A stretch of DNA of 15,665 nt from an uncultured Wenzhouxiangella sp. (GTDB lineage Bacteria; Pseudomonadota; Gammaproteobacteria; Xanthomonadales; Wenzhouxiangellaceae): positions 1-15,665 of the forward strand of contig CALEIM010000117.1 of the NCBI GenBank assembly GCA_937876395.1. The letters are read 5' to 3'. This document shows positions 7,205-14,148 of the stretch, one piece after another. The translations under genes and the position numbers were made by a program. The number at the start of each line of letters is the position of its first letter. Within the stretch, counting starts at the first letter, position 1. The notes under the pieces are model-generated. The model searched no databases, was not told where the DNA came from, and saw only the letters and a program-made list of their open reading frames with translations.

Positions 7205-7794
7205 TCTTCGATTAGCGGCCGTTCCCTTTCGACCTGCGCGAGCAGGTCGGGAAACAGCTCCAGGAAGGCGCGCTCGATCGCGTCTTCATGCACATCCAGC
7301 AGATGAATCCCTTCGGCCAGCGGCCAGCGCCGGCCGTGGCGCCGTGCCAGCAGTACAAAAATCTCTTCCAGCATGGCCCGTTCCCCATAGCGCTGCCAAA
7401 GCCTGCGACGCGCCGCCCAGCGGCTGAAGCGCGCCAGTCGGTCGGGCAGCCGCGAACGATGGGCGGCCAACAGCTCATCGACCTGCCCGCCGAGCCTGTC
7501 CAGCCTGTCGGGGCCAAAGTCTTGCCAGTGGCGGGTCAACATGAAATCGAACAGCACATCGAAGATCACCCCGCCGTAGCGCCGCCAGGGCGGTTCCAGA
7601 GCTTCCAGCAGTCGGCCGACGGCCGGATGCGCGTCGGTCATTACATCAACGCGCCGATGCAGCAAAACACCCGCCCGCCAGTCCGGCGGCAGTTGGCTCA
7701 GCGCTTCGCGGCCTTTGATATGGTCACCGAGAAATGCGCCCAGTCGCATGCCATCTTCAGGCCCGGCGAGCACGATATGTGCAAGATGATTCAT
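7192..7794 (-). CDS. acpH: acyl carrier protein phosphodiesterase (AcpH)
   Basis: The 200-residue product matches the AcpH family along its length. It has the MNHLAHIVLA start, GAFLGDHIKG (19-28), LLHRRVDVMTD (44-54), the histidine/aspartate-bearing IFDVLFDFMLTRHW (77-90), LLDVHEDAIERAF (165-177) and a FPDL end segment. The family removes the 4'-phosphopantetheine arm from holo-ACP in the cytosol. E. coli AcpH is of similar length (about 193 residues). The ATG at 7794 is chosen because the family begins with MNxLAH. In-frame starts farther upstream at 7821 and 7866 add unrelated sequence. No strong Shine-Dalgarno is visible. Its 3' end overlaps the cytochrome gene, and at its 5' end it diverges from the hydrolase gene at 7884. 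Confidence 0.85.
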   Translation of the reverse strand: MNHLAHIVLAGPEDGMRLGAFLGDHIKGREALSQLPPDWRAGVLLHRRVDVMTDAHPAVGRLLEALEPPWRRYGGVIFDVLFDFMLTRHWQDFGPDRLDRLGGQVDELLAAHRSRLPDRLARFSRWAARRRLWQRYGERAMLEEIFVLLARRHGRRWPLAEGIHLLDVHEDAIERAFLELFPDLLAQVERERPLIEDQLI

Positions 7795-7883
7795 GAATTT
7801 CGGGCCGTCTGCGCGGCCCATGGAGGGTGCGTTATCATGATGCCCCCGCAAGCTTCGCGCTGGCAAGGTGGCAAGGACGATAG

Positions 7884-8543
7884 ATGGATACTGGCCCAGA
7901 TCAATTTCCGCCCAGGAACACCGAATTTTTCATCACCGGCCCGGCCGGTCGCATTGAGTGCCTGGCCGACCGCCCTGAAGACGACGAGCCGCGCCCGGCC
8001 ACGGCGGTGCTGTGCCATCCGCACCCCCAGCACGGCGGCACCATGCGCAACAAGGTGGTGACCATCATGGAGCGCAGCCTGCGCGAGCTGGGCCTGTCGA
8101 CGGTGCGCTTCAATTTCCGTGGCGTGGGCGAAAGCAGCGGCGATTTTGCCGACGGCGAGGGCGAAACCGAAGACCTGCTCGCAGTCATCGACTGGGTGCG
8201 CCGAGTGCGGCCCGACGACGACCTGTGGCTGGGCGGTTTTTCGTTCGGCGCCTACATTGCGCTCAAGGCCAGCCAGGACCTGCCCGTTCGCCAGCTTATT
8301 TCGATCGCCCCGCCGGTCGAGCGCTACGGGTTTGCCGAGCTGCTGCCACCCAACTGCCCGTGGCTGGTGGTGCAGGGCGATGAAGACGAGGTCGTCTCAC
8401 CCGAAGCGGTCATTGAATGGTCGAACAAAATAGGCAGCGATGCCGAGCTGGTGATGATGGAAGGCACCGGCCACTTTTTCCACCGCCGTCTGATGGACCT
8501 GCGCGGTCTGATCAAAAACCACGTTCAGCCCAACCTGCCGTGA
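7884..8543 (+). CDS. alpha/beta hydrolase, COG2945 type
   Basis: This is a 219-residue cytosolic alpha/beta-fold protein. The family hallmark HPHPQHGGTMRNKVV (45-59) is present, then RFNFRGVGES (75-84), the nucleophile elbow GGFSFGA (117-123, Ser120), a GDEDEVV acid loop (165-171, Asp166 or Asp168) and GTGHFFH (194-200, His197). The triad is therefore intact. The substrate is not known for this conserved bacterial family. The ATG at 7884 has AAGGA 6 bases upstream, within a direct repeat of GGCAAGG (7862-7868 and 7870-7876). It is followed after 18 bases by zapE, so the two are probably co-transcribed. Confidence 0.82.
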   Translation: MDTGPDQFPPRNTEFFITGPAGRIECLADRPEDDEPRPATAVLCHPHPQHGGTMRNKVVTIMERSLRELGLSTVRFNFRGVGESSGDFADGEGETEDLLAVIDWVRRVRPDDDLWLGGFSFGAYIALKASQDLPVRQLISIAPPVERYGFAELLPPNCPWLVVQGDEDEVVSPEAVIEWSNKIGSDAELVMMEGTGHFFHRRLMDLRGLIKNHVQPNLP

Positions 8544-8561
8544 GTCTGGGTTACTGACTCA

Positions 8562-9650
8562 ATGGCCGAACCCGGGCCGCTGGCGCGTTACCAGGCGCTG
8601 ACTGATGGTGGCCAGATCGCGGCCGATCCAGCCCAGCGCGCTGTGGCCAGCCGACTGCAAGACTGCTATCAGGCCCTGCTCGGCCAGCGCCGCTCCCTGA
8701 TCGACCGCTGGCGCGGGCGCTATCCGGCCACACCCGGCATTTATCTATACGGCCCGGTCGGGCGCGGCAAGACCATGCTCATGGATTTGTTGGCCGACAG
8801 CCTGGACGCGGCCGGAGTGGCCGTGTGGCGCATTCATTTTCATCGCTTCATGGATCAGATGCACGCCGGGCTGACCGCGCGCGGCCAGCAGCGCGATCCG
8901 CTGCCCGACATCGCCCGTGAACTAAGCAAACGCTGCCGCGTGCTGTGCCTTGACGAGCTGCACGTGGGTGACATTGGCGATGCCATGCTGCTCAGCGGCC
9001 TGCTGCAGGCACTGTTCGAGCGCGGCCTGACCCTGGTGGCCACCAGCAACAGCGCAGCAAACAATCTGTACGCCGGCGGTCTGCAGCGCCAGCGCTTTAT
9101 CCCGGCCATCGACGCCATTGAGGCACATTGCCAGGTCATCAGCCTGACGGCCGAGACCGACTACCGGCTGCGCGAGCTCAGCCGCCATCGCAGCTACTAT
9201 TGCCCCGATCATGCCGACAACCGCGCCGAACTGGCGGCCAACTTCACTTCTTTGTCCGCCGGAACACTGCCCAGTGACCGCCCGCTGAAACTGCGCGGCC
9301 GTCTGATCCAGCCAGTCCAGCGCGCCGGTTCAGTGGTCTGGTTTGATTTCGCCACGCTGTGCGAAGGCCCGCGCTCAAGCGCCGACTACATTGATCTTGC
9401 GCGCCGCTTTTCGACCCTGATCATCTCGGCGGTGCCGGCCCTGAGCGAGCGCGACAACGACGCCGCACGACGCTTCATTCACCTGATCGACGAATGCTAC
9501 GACCGCAGCGTCAAACTGATCATTTCGGCCGCCGCCCCGCCCGAATCCCTGTACACCGGCCAGCGCCTGGCCGCCGCTTTCGAACGCACCACATCGCGCC
9601 TGATCGAAATGCAAAGCCACGCCTACCTCGCCCAGGATCACCGCCCGTAG
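8562..9650 (+). CDS. zapE: cell division protein ZapE (AFG1-like ATPase)
   Basis: This 362-residue P-loop ATPase of the AFG1/ZapE family has Walker A GPVGRGKT (64-71), IHFHRFM (91-97), Walker B VLCLDELHVGDIGDAM (127-142), the sensor ATSN (160-163) with LYAGGLQRQRFIPAI (169-183), and an arginine-bearing C-terminal part. E. coli ZapE associates with the division ring and affects Z-ring stability. The length is close to the usual 360-380. The ATG lies 18 bases after the stop of the upstream hydrolase; the Shine-Dalgarno is weak. The stop codon is 13 bases from the convergent tetR stop, with no room for a normal terminator between them. Confidence 0.9.
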   Translation: MAEPGPLARYQALTDGGQIAADPAQRAVASRLQDCYQALLGQRRSLIDRWRGRYPATPGIYLYGPVGRGKTMLMDLLADSLDAAGVAVWRIHFHRFMDQMHAGLTARGQQRDPLPDIARELSKRCRVLCLDELHVGDIGDAMLLSGLLQALFERGLTLVATSNSAANNLYAGGLQRQRFIPAIDAIEAHCQVISLTAETDYRLRELSRHRSYYCPDHADNRAELAANFTSLSAGTLPSDRPLKLRGRLIQPVQRAGSVVWFDFATLCEGPRSSADYIDLARRFSTLIISAVPALSERDNDAARRFIHLIDECYDRSVKLIISAAAPPESLYTGQRLAAAFERTTSRLIEMQSHAYLAQDHRP

Positions 9651-9663
9651 ACAGCGCCTGACT

Positions 9664-10257
9664 TCACACCTCGATCAGGGTTTCGATCACGTGCTGAACG
9701 TAAGCGTCAAACTCCGGCTCGTCCTTGTCGGGCACCAGGCGCTGGGCCTGGAGCTGCAGGTAGCCGACGTAGGAGGAATACATCAGATTGGCGCGGTGGC
9801 GGGCCTCAATACCCGCCAGGCCGAGCTCTTCCAGTGCGGCTGACAGGTATTTCAGGCGGCGCTGCGTGACCCGGCGCAGCACCGGGCCGATGCGCGCGTC
9901 ATCCGGCAGCGCGCACAGGGCCACATAAACCCGGTGCGTCAGGGTCTGCCGGCTGGTCCGCCAGACAAAATCGGCCAGCCGCTCGGCCGGTGCACTGCCG
10001 GCGCTCAGACTCATCTTCAGGTGCGCGCGATCCTGCTGTTCCCAGCGCGCCAGCGCGCGCACGAGCAGTTCATCGCGGCCGCTGAAGTGCCAGTAAAAAC
10101 TGCCCTTGGTGATCCCCAGACGCCGGGCCAGCGGCTCGACCCGAAGCGCGCCCAAGCCCTTTTCGGCGATCAGGGCCAGCGCCGCCTGTTCCCAGTCGGT
10201 CGGGGTCAGCGGCAATTTTTCGCCGCGGCCGGGCTTGGAAACACTTGATTTGCTCAT
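9664..10257 (-). CDS. TetR family transcriptional regulator
   Basis: This is a 197-residue repressor-type protein. The N-terminal helix-turn-helix is clear: WEQAALALIAEKG (22-34), then VEPLARRLGITKGSFYWHF (40-58), then RDELLVRAL (61-69). Residues about 85-197 form the helical ligand and dimer domain, with no recognisable ligand signature. Two ATG codons stand in tandem at 10260 and 10257. The second is used because GGA lies 5 bases upstream of it but only 2 bases from the first. An upstream in-frame start at 10365 would extend across the palindrome in the divergent promoter region and was rejected. It diverges from the hydrolase-fadE unit, which it probably controls. A fatty-acyl ligand is an inference from that neighbour only. 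Confidence 0.83.
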   Translation of the reverse strand: MSKSSVSKPGRGEKLPLTPTDWEQAALALIAEKGLGALRVEPLARRLGITKGSFYWHFSGRDELLVRALARWEQQDRAHLKMSLSAGSAPAERLADFVWRTSRQTLTHRVYVALCALPDDARIGPVLRRVTQRRLKYLSAALEELGLAGIEARHRANLMYSSYVGYLQLQAQRLVPDKDEPEFDAYVQHVIETLIEV

Positions 10258-10278
10258 CATGATCCGCGATGGTACACC

Positions 10279-10290
10279 TGGTGGCCACCA
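10279..10290. promoter_or_regulatory. candidate TetR operator palindrome
   Basis: TGGTGGCCACCA is a perfect 12-base palindrome 21 bases upstream of the tetR start, in the short divergent region. TetR proteins usually bind palindromes in such places and often repress their own gene. Alternatively it is a chance palindrome. Confidence 0.35.
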
Positions 10291-10319
10291 AGAGGTATTG
10301 GCGGCTCGTGGCAAGACCC

Positions 10320-10350
10320 TTGTTTGTCGGCACCGCCGAACCAATATAAA
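10320..10350 (+). promoter_or_regulatory. candidate sigma-70 promoter for the hydrolase-fadE unit
   Basis: TTGTTT (10320-10325) is followed 17 bases later by AATATA, or 19 bases later by TATAAA (10345-10350). A start near 10357 would give a leader of about 36 bases to the ATG at 10393 and would exclude the alternative upstream TTG start at 10324. The AT-rich patch stands out from its surroundings. Confidence 0.35.
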
Positions 10351-10392
10351 AGCCGATTGACTCACAACCAGGGTAAACCCATACTCAGCCGT

Positions 10393-11271
10393 ATGGAAGC
10401 TGTACGCAAACTACATGATGATATCCGCAGACGCCAGATCTGGACCGATGACGGCATCCGCCTGAGTCTTCGCTACTACGGCGATGACCGCGCGCCGTGC
10501 GTTCTGATGGCGCATGGTTTTGGCCAGACCCAGTACGCCTGGGAGGAAACCGGCCGACGGCTGGCCGCCGCCGGCTGGCAGGCCGTCAGCTATGACGCCC
10601 GCGGCCACGGCGAATCGGATCGCGCCCCGAGCGGCGAATACGATTTCGAACAGTTCGTCGAAGATTTCCGCCGGGTGTGCGCCTCGCTGCCCAACAAACC
10701 GGCCGTGATCGGCGCGTCCATGGGTGGCCTGACCGCCCTGCTGGCCCATTCGGAAAAACCCAAGGTCGAACTGGCCTCGCTGGTCTTGGTCGACATTGCG
10801 CCGCGCTGGGACGACAGCGGGGTCGAGGCCATGCTGTCGTTCATGCACCAGAACCCCAAGGGTTTTGAAAGTCTGGACGAGGCCATCGAGGCGGTGCGCG
10901 GTTTTCTGCCCCACCGACGTGCCAGCGGCTCAGGCGAAGGTCTGACCCGCAACCTGCGCCAGGGCGGTGACGGACGCTGGTATTGGCACTGGGACCCGGC
11001 CATGCTCGCCTTGGCGGAAAAAAGCTCGAACCTCCAGTCGCGCCTGAAATCGGCCTCGCGCCGGCTCAAGATCCCCACGCTGCTGGTGGCCGGCGGGCAA
11101 AGTGAGCTGATCGGCCAGGAGCATATCGAAGAGTTCCTCAAGCTCGCCCCCCACGCCGAGCAGGCGACGGTGGAATACGCCTCGCACATGGTGGCCGGCG
11201 ACCGCAATGACCATTTCATGGGCGCGGTCACGCCGTTCCTCAATCGACAGTCCGCGCACGGAGCGACTTGA
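10393..11271 (+). CDS. alpha/beta hydrolase
   Basis: This is a 292-residue alpha/beta-fold hydrolase. Visible are the oxyanion motif HGFGQ (41-45), YDARGHGES (67-75), the nucleophile elbow GASMGG (107-112, Ser109), and the C-terminal histidine His265 in YASHMVAGDRNDHF (262-275). In the strand-7 loop, where relatives usually have Asp after Ser, the sequence reads GGQSELI (Glu238), so the acid member of the triad may be Glu or lie elsewhere. It resembles esterase and epoxide-hydrolase-like proteins; the substrate is unknown. The ATG at 10393 is chosen over an in-frame TTG at 10324, which overlaps the promoter candidate. The stop codon is 2 bases before the fadE ATG, so the two genes are almost certainly one transcript. 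A role in supplying or clearing acyl esters or acyl-CoA is inference from position. Confidence 0.8.
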   Translation: MEAVRKLHDDIRRRQIWTDDGIRLSLRYYGDDRAPCVLMAHGFGQTQYAWEETGRRLAAAGWQAVSYDARGHGESDRAPSGEYDFEQFVEDFRRVCASLPNKPAVIGASMGGLTALLAHSEKPKVELASLVLVDIAPRWDDSGVEAMLSFMHQNPKGFESLDEAIEAVRGFLPHRRASGSGEGLTRNLRQGGDGRWYWHWDPAMLALAEKSSNLQSRLKSASRRLKIPTLLVAGGQSELIGQEHIEEFLKLAPHAEQATVEYASHMVAGDRNDHFMGAVTPFLNRQSAHGAT

Positions 11272-11273
11272 AC

Positions 11274-13754
11274 ATGATGGTTCTTCTGTTTGTGCTGGCC
11301 CTGACGGTGACCGGCCTGGCGTGTGCTTTTCTGCGTTCCGGCCTGCGCGTGTGGACGATTGCAACCGCCATCGTCGGCTTCATTTTTACCGTATCGGGCG
11401 CGCCGGGCTGGGTGTCGCTGACGATTTTCTGGCTGCTGTTCATTCCGCTTGCTGCGCTGCTCAACGTTCCGTCCTGGCGGCGCGAGTTCCTGAGCGAGCC
11501 GATGCTCGAGGTGTTCGCCAAAATGACGCCGCAGATTTCGGCCACCGAACAGGCCGCAATCGACGCCGGAACGGTGGGTTTCGAGGGCGAACTGTTCGCC
11601 GGCAATCCACGCTGGGATCGTTTCATCAAAAAGCCTCTGCACGAACTGAGCGCCGAAGAACAGGCCTTTCTCGACGGCCCGGTCGAGGAACTGTGCGACA
11701 TCGTCAACGAGTGGGAATTCAGCCACTACCGCGCCAGCGTCTCCGACCAGGCCTGGGATCTGATGCGCAAAAACCGCTTCTTCGGCATGATCATCCCGAA
11801 GCAGTACGGCGGCCTGGGCTTTTCCGCCACCGCCCACCGCGCGGTGCTCGCCAAGCTGGCATCCGTATCACCGATTGCCGGCGCAATTGTCGCCGTGCCC
11901 AACTCGCTCGGCCCGGGCGAGCTGCTGCTTGACTACGGCAGCGAAGAACAGAAAGACCGCTACCTGCCGCGCCTGGCCGTCGGCGAGGAAATCCCCTGCT
12001 TTGGTCTGACCAGCACCGTGGCCGGCTCGGATGCCACCTCGATCGTCGATTACGGCGTCGTCTGCAAAGGCAAGTACAAGGGCAAGCAGACCCTCGGCAT
12101 CAAGCTCAATTTCGAAAAGCGCTACATCACATTGGCGCCGGTCGCGACCGTGGTCGGCCTGGCTTTTCGCCTGTATGACCCCGACGGACTGATTGGCGAT
12201 ACCGAAGACATCGGCATCTCGGTCGCTCTGCTGCCGGCTGACACGCCGGGCATGGACATCGGCCGCCGTCACCTGCCGCTCAACGTGCCCTTCCCCAACG
12301 GTCCAATTCGCGGCAAGGATGTTTTTATCCCGCTCGACTACCTGATCGGCGGCGTCGAACACGCCGGCACCGGCTGGCGCATGCTGGTTGAATCACTGTC
12401 GGTCGGGCGCGCCATCTCCCTGCCCGCCTCGGCCAGCGGCGGCGCCAAGGCGGCCAGCCTGATGACCGGCGCCTATGCGCGTATCCGCAAACAGTTCAAC
12501 CTGCCGATTGGCCGCTTCGAAGGCATCGAAGAAGCGCTGGCCCGGATTGCCGGATACACCTATGCAGTCAGCGCGCTGTCACGCCAGACCGCCTCGGCAG
12601 TCGACGACGGTGAACGGCCGGCCGTGCCCGGCACGATTGCCAAATACCACGCCACCGAATACGGCCGCGACATCATCAAAGACGCCATGGACATCCACGG
12701 CGGCAAGGGCATCATCCTCGGGCCCGGCAACTATCTGGGCCGCGCCTGGCAAGGTGCGCCGATCTGGATCACGGTTGAAGGGGCCAACATCCTGACCCGC
12801 TCACTGATGATATTTGGCCAGGGCGCGATTCGCTGCCATCCCTACATACTCAAGGAACTCGACGCGCTCAAGATCGACGATGAGGATGACCGTCTCGAAG
12901 AGTTCGACCGCCTGCTGTTTGCCCACATCGGCCACTCCATTTCCAACGCCGTGCGCGCCTTTGTCTTCGGCCTGAGCTTTGCCCGCTTCGCCGTCGTCCC
13001 CGGCGACCGCAAGACGCGCAAGTACTACCGCAAGCTCAGCCGCTACAGCGCCAGCTTCGCTTTTCTGGCCGACATCATCATGCTCACCTACGGCGGCCGC
13101 CTGAAGATGAAAGAAAAAATCTCCGGACGTCTGGGCGATGTCCTGAGCCATCTCTACATCTGCTCGGCCATGCTGCGCCGCTTCGAACACGAAGGACGCC
13201 CGGCCGCCGATCAGCCGATTCTGGCCTGGGCATTCCACGACGCCATTTTCAAAATCCAGCAGGCCATGCGCGGCGTGATCGACAATTATCCGATTGCCTG
13301 GCTGCGCCCGCTGCTGCGGCTGGTCATCTTCCCGCTCGGTCGCAACGAACGCCAGCCCAACGACCGCTTGGGCCACAAAGTCGCCGCACTGCTGCTGTCG
13401 CCGTCAGACACCCGCGACCGGCTGACCCGTGGGATCTATAAATCCGACCGCAGCGGCCAGTGGATCGGCGTGCTCGAAGCCCTGCTGCCCGACGTAATCG
13501 CCACCGAACCCGTTGAACGCAAGCTGCTCAAGGCCCAGCGTGCCGGACAGATCAGCGGCTTTACCTTCGAGGAACAGCTCGAACAGGCCGGCGAGAAAGG
13601 CATCCTCAATCCGACCGAAATCAACCTGCTCGGCAGCATACGTAAGCGCGTGCTGGAAGTAATCCGCGTCGATGACTTCGACCTGACCGATCTGCAGGCG
13701 GGTTTGAGCGAGCAGGCCGAAGCTGCACGCGGCAAAAAGCCCAAAGCCGCCTGA
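11274..13754 (+). CDS. fadE: acyl-CoA dehydrogenase FadE
   Basis: The 826-residue protein is collinear with E. coli FadE (814 residues), the first enzyme of aerobic fatty-acid beta-oxidation. The first 65 residues hold two or three hydrophobic segments that fit membrane attachment. The dehydrogenase domain shows FFGMIIPKQYGGLGFSA (about 168-184), KRYITLAPVATVVGLAF, RRHLPLNVPFPNGP, AMDIHGGKGI (471-480), and VEGANILTRSLMIFGQGA, where Glu502 aligns with the catalytic base of medium-chain acyl-CoA dehydrogenases. The FadE-specific C-terminal region (about 530-826) is complete. One deviation is TSTVAGSDA at 246-254, where E. coli FadE has TSPEAGSDA in the flavin and substrate loop. The ATG at 11274 has GGAG 10 bases upstream. 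A second ATG follows at 11277, and a TTG at 11268 is a poorer choice. It follows the hydrolase gene directly and lies opposite a TetR gene. Confidence 0.93.
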   Translation: MMVLLFVLALTVTGLACAFLRSGLRVWTIATAIVGFIFTVSGAPGWVSLTIFWLLFIPLAALLNVPSWRREFLSEPMLEVFAKMTPQISATEQAAIDAGTVGFEGELFAGNPRWDRFIKKPLHELSAEEQAFLDGPVEELCDIVNEWEFSHYRASVSDQAWDLMRKNRFFGMIIPKQYGGLGFSATAHRAVLAKLASVSPIAGAIVAVPNSLGPGELLLDYGSEEQKDRYLPRLAVGEEIPCFGLTSTVAGSDATSIVDYGVVCKGKYKGKQTLGIKLNFEKRYITLAPVATVVGLAFRLYDPDGLIGDTEDIGISVALLPADTPGMDIGRRHLPLNVPFPNGPIRGKDVFIPLDYLIGGVEHAGTGWRMLVESLSVGRAISLPASASGGAKAASLMTGAYARIRKQFNLPIGRFEGIEEALARIAGYTYAVSALSRQTASAVDDGERPAVPGTIAKYHATEYGRDIIKDAMDIHGGKGIILGPGNYLGRAWQGAPIWITVEGANILTRSLMIFGQGAIRCHPYILKELDALKIDDEDDRLEEFDRLLFAHIGHSISNAVRAFVFGLSFARFAVVPGDRKTRKYYRKLSRYSASFAFLADIIMLTYGGRLKMKEKISGRLGDVLSHLYICSAMLRRFEHEGRPAADQPILAWAFHDAIFKIQQAMRGVIDNYPIAWLRPLLRLVIFPLGRNERQPNDRLGHKVAALLLSPSDTRDRLTRGIYKSDRSGQWIGVLEALLPDVIATEPVERKLLKAQRAGQISGFTFEEQLEQAGEKGILNPTEINLLGSIRKRVLEVIRVDDFDLTDLQAGLSEQAEAARGKKPKAA

Positions 13755-13765
13755 GCGGCTGGGCT
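13738..13765. terminator. strong hairpin spanning the fadE stop codon, with a T-run on the minus strand only
   Basis: AGCCC-AA-AGCCGC, the loop CTGA and GCGGCT-GGGCT form an 11-pair stem with a two-base bulge. The fadE TGA sits in the loop. On the plus strand no T-run follows. On the minus strand the stem is followed by TTTTT (13734-13738 complement), the form of an intrinsic terminator for leftward transcription. It may slow exonuclease decay or terminate antisense transcripts. Confidence 0.35.
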
Positions 13766-13782
13766 ATACTAAACGCAAGCCG

Positions 13783-13800
13783 GCTGGCAGACTTGCCAGC
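13783..13800 (+). terminator. second hairpin between fadE and the riboswitch
   Basis: GCTGGCA, loop GACT, TGCCAGC is a perfect 7-pair stem that can be lengthened outward by GCC/GGC with a bulge. It lacks a T-run, so it may be a weak or Rho-assisted end for fadE, or a 5' hairpin of the btuB leader if transcription starts near the TATACT at 13765-13770. Confidence 0.3.
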
Positions 13801-13803
13801 GGC

Positions 13804-13829
13804 CTTGAAAAACCATCTTGAAAAACTAT
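13804..13829 (+). repeat. 13-base tandem repeat directly upstream of the cobalamin aptamer
   Basis: CTTGAAAAACCAT (13804-13816) is followed immediately by CTTGAAAAACTAT (13817-13829), one mismatch in 13. Each copy holds TTGAAA, a good -35-like hexamer. The first copy followed by TATCGG at 13827-13832 has 16-base spacing, but a start from it would fall inside the aptamer. The function is unknown. Confidence 0.5.
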
Positions 13830-13830
13830 C

Positions 13831-14008
13831 GGCAACAGGTGTTTCGGGAATCCGGTGCAAGTCCGGTACTGCCCCCGCAACTGTAACCGGCATTGAAGGC
13901 TTTGCCTTCGATGCGGCAGGACAACAACCACTCCGCAAGATCGCCTGCGGGGGAAGGGTCCAGCCCGGTCGCTTCATGACCGCCGGAAGTCAGGAGACCG
14001 GCCTGTCG
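13831..14008 (+). promoter_or_regulatory. cobalamin (B12) riboswitch aptamer
   Basis: The conserved core is present in order: GGGAATCCGGTGCAAGTCC (13846-13864), CTGCCCCCGCAACTGTAA (13869-13886), a CCACT...GGGGAAGG arm (13929-13957), and the B12 box AAGTCAGGAGACCGGCC (13987-14003). The outer P1 helix can close between ACAGG (13835-13839) and CCTGT (14002-14006). Adenosylcobalamin or a related form binds such RNAs and lowers expression of the downstream uptake or synthesis gene. Here that gene is btuB, the classical target. Confidence 0.95.
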
Positions 14009-14148
14009 TCACCACTCATTACCGGGTCGCGGTGGGCGACCGGAGGAGCACGGTACGACTTAGGCGTCGCACCGCTTTTGCCCCCTTCCGGATTCTCCTG
14101 CCTTAGCCTGGGACAGCGCGCGGGTTGAGCGCCAGGAGAACCTGAATC
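14009..14148 (+). promoter_or_regulatory. btuB expression platform with Shine-Dalgarno-sequestering element
   Basis: TTCTCCTG (14093-14100) is an exact complement of CAGGAGAA (14133-14140), which contains the btuB ribosome site, so a stem can hide it. Upstream are two mutually exclusive pairings: GGTCGC/GCGACC (14025-14030 with 14036-14041), and CCGGAGG with CCTTCCGG (14040-14046 with 14085-14091). A small hairpin CGGTACGAC...GTCGCACCG (14051-14074) followed by TTTT (14076-14079) lies within the second. Control is probably translational; the four-base T-run is too short for a convincing terminator. Confidence 0.6.

Noticed and set aside
10590..11837. 415-codon minus-strand frame crossing the hydrolase and fadE start
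   Set aside because: It spans two well-supported plus-strand genes and has low-complexity, His/Gln/Arg-rich composition.
13805..13832. Promoter TTGAAA - 16 bases - TATCGG before the riboswitch
   Set aside because: Transcription would begin inside the aptamer's first helix and break the riboswitch, and the -10 match is poor.
14051..14079. Intrinsic terminator in the btuB leader
   Set aside because: The stem has a central mismatch and only four T residues follow, then a C-rich run. The exact anti-Shine-Dalgarno pairing downstream is a better explanation of control.
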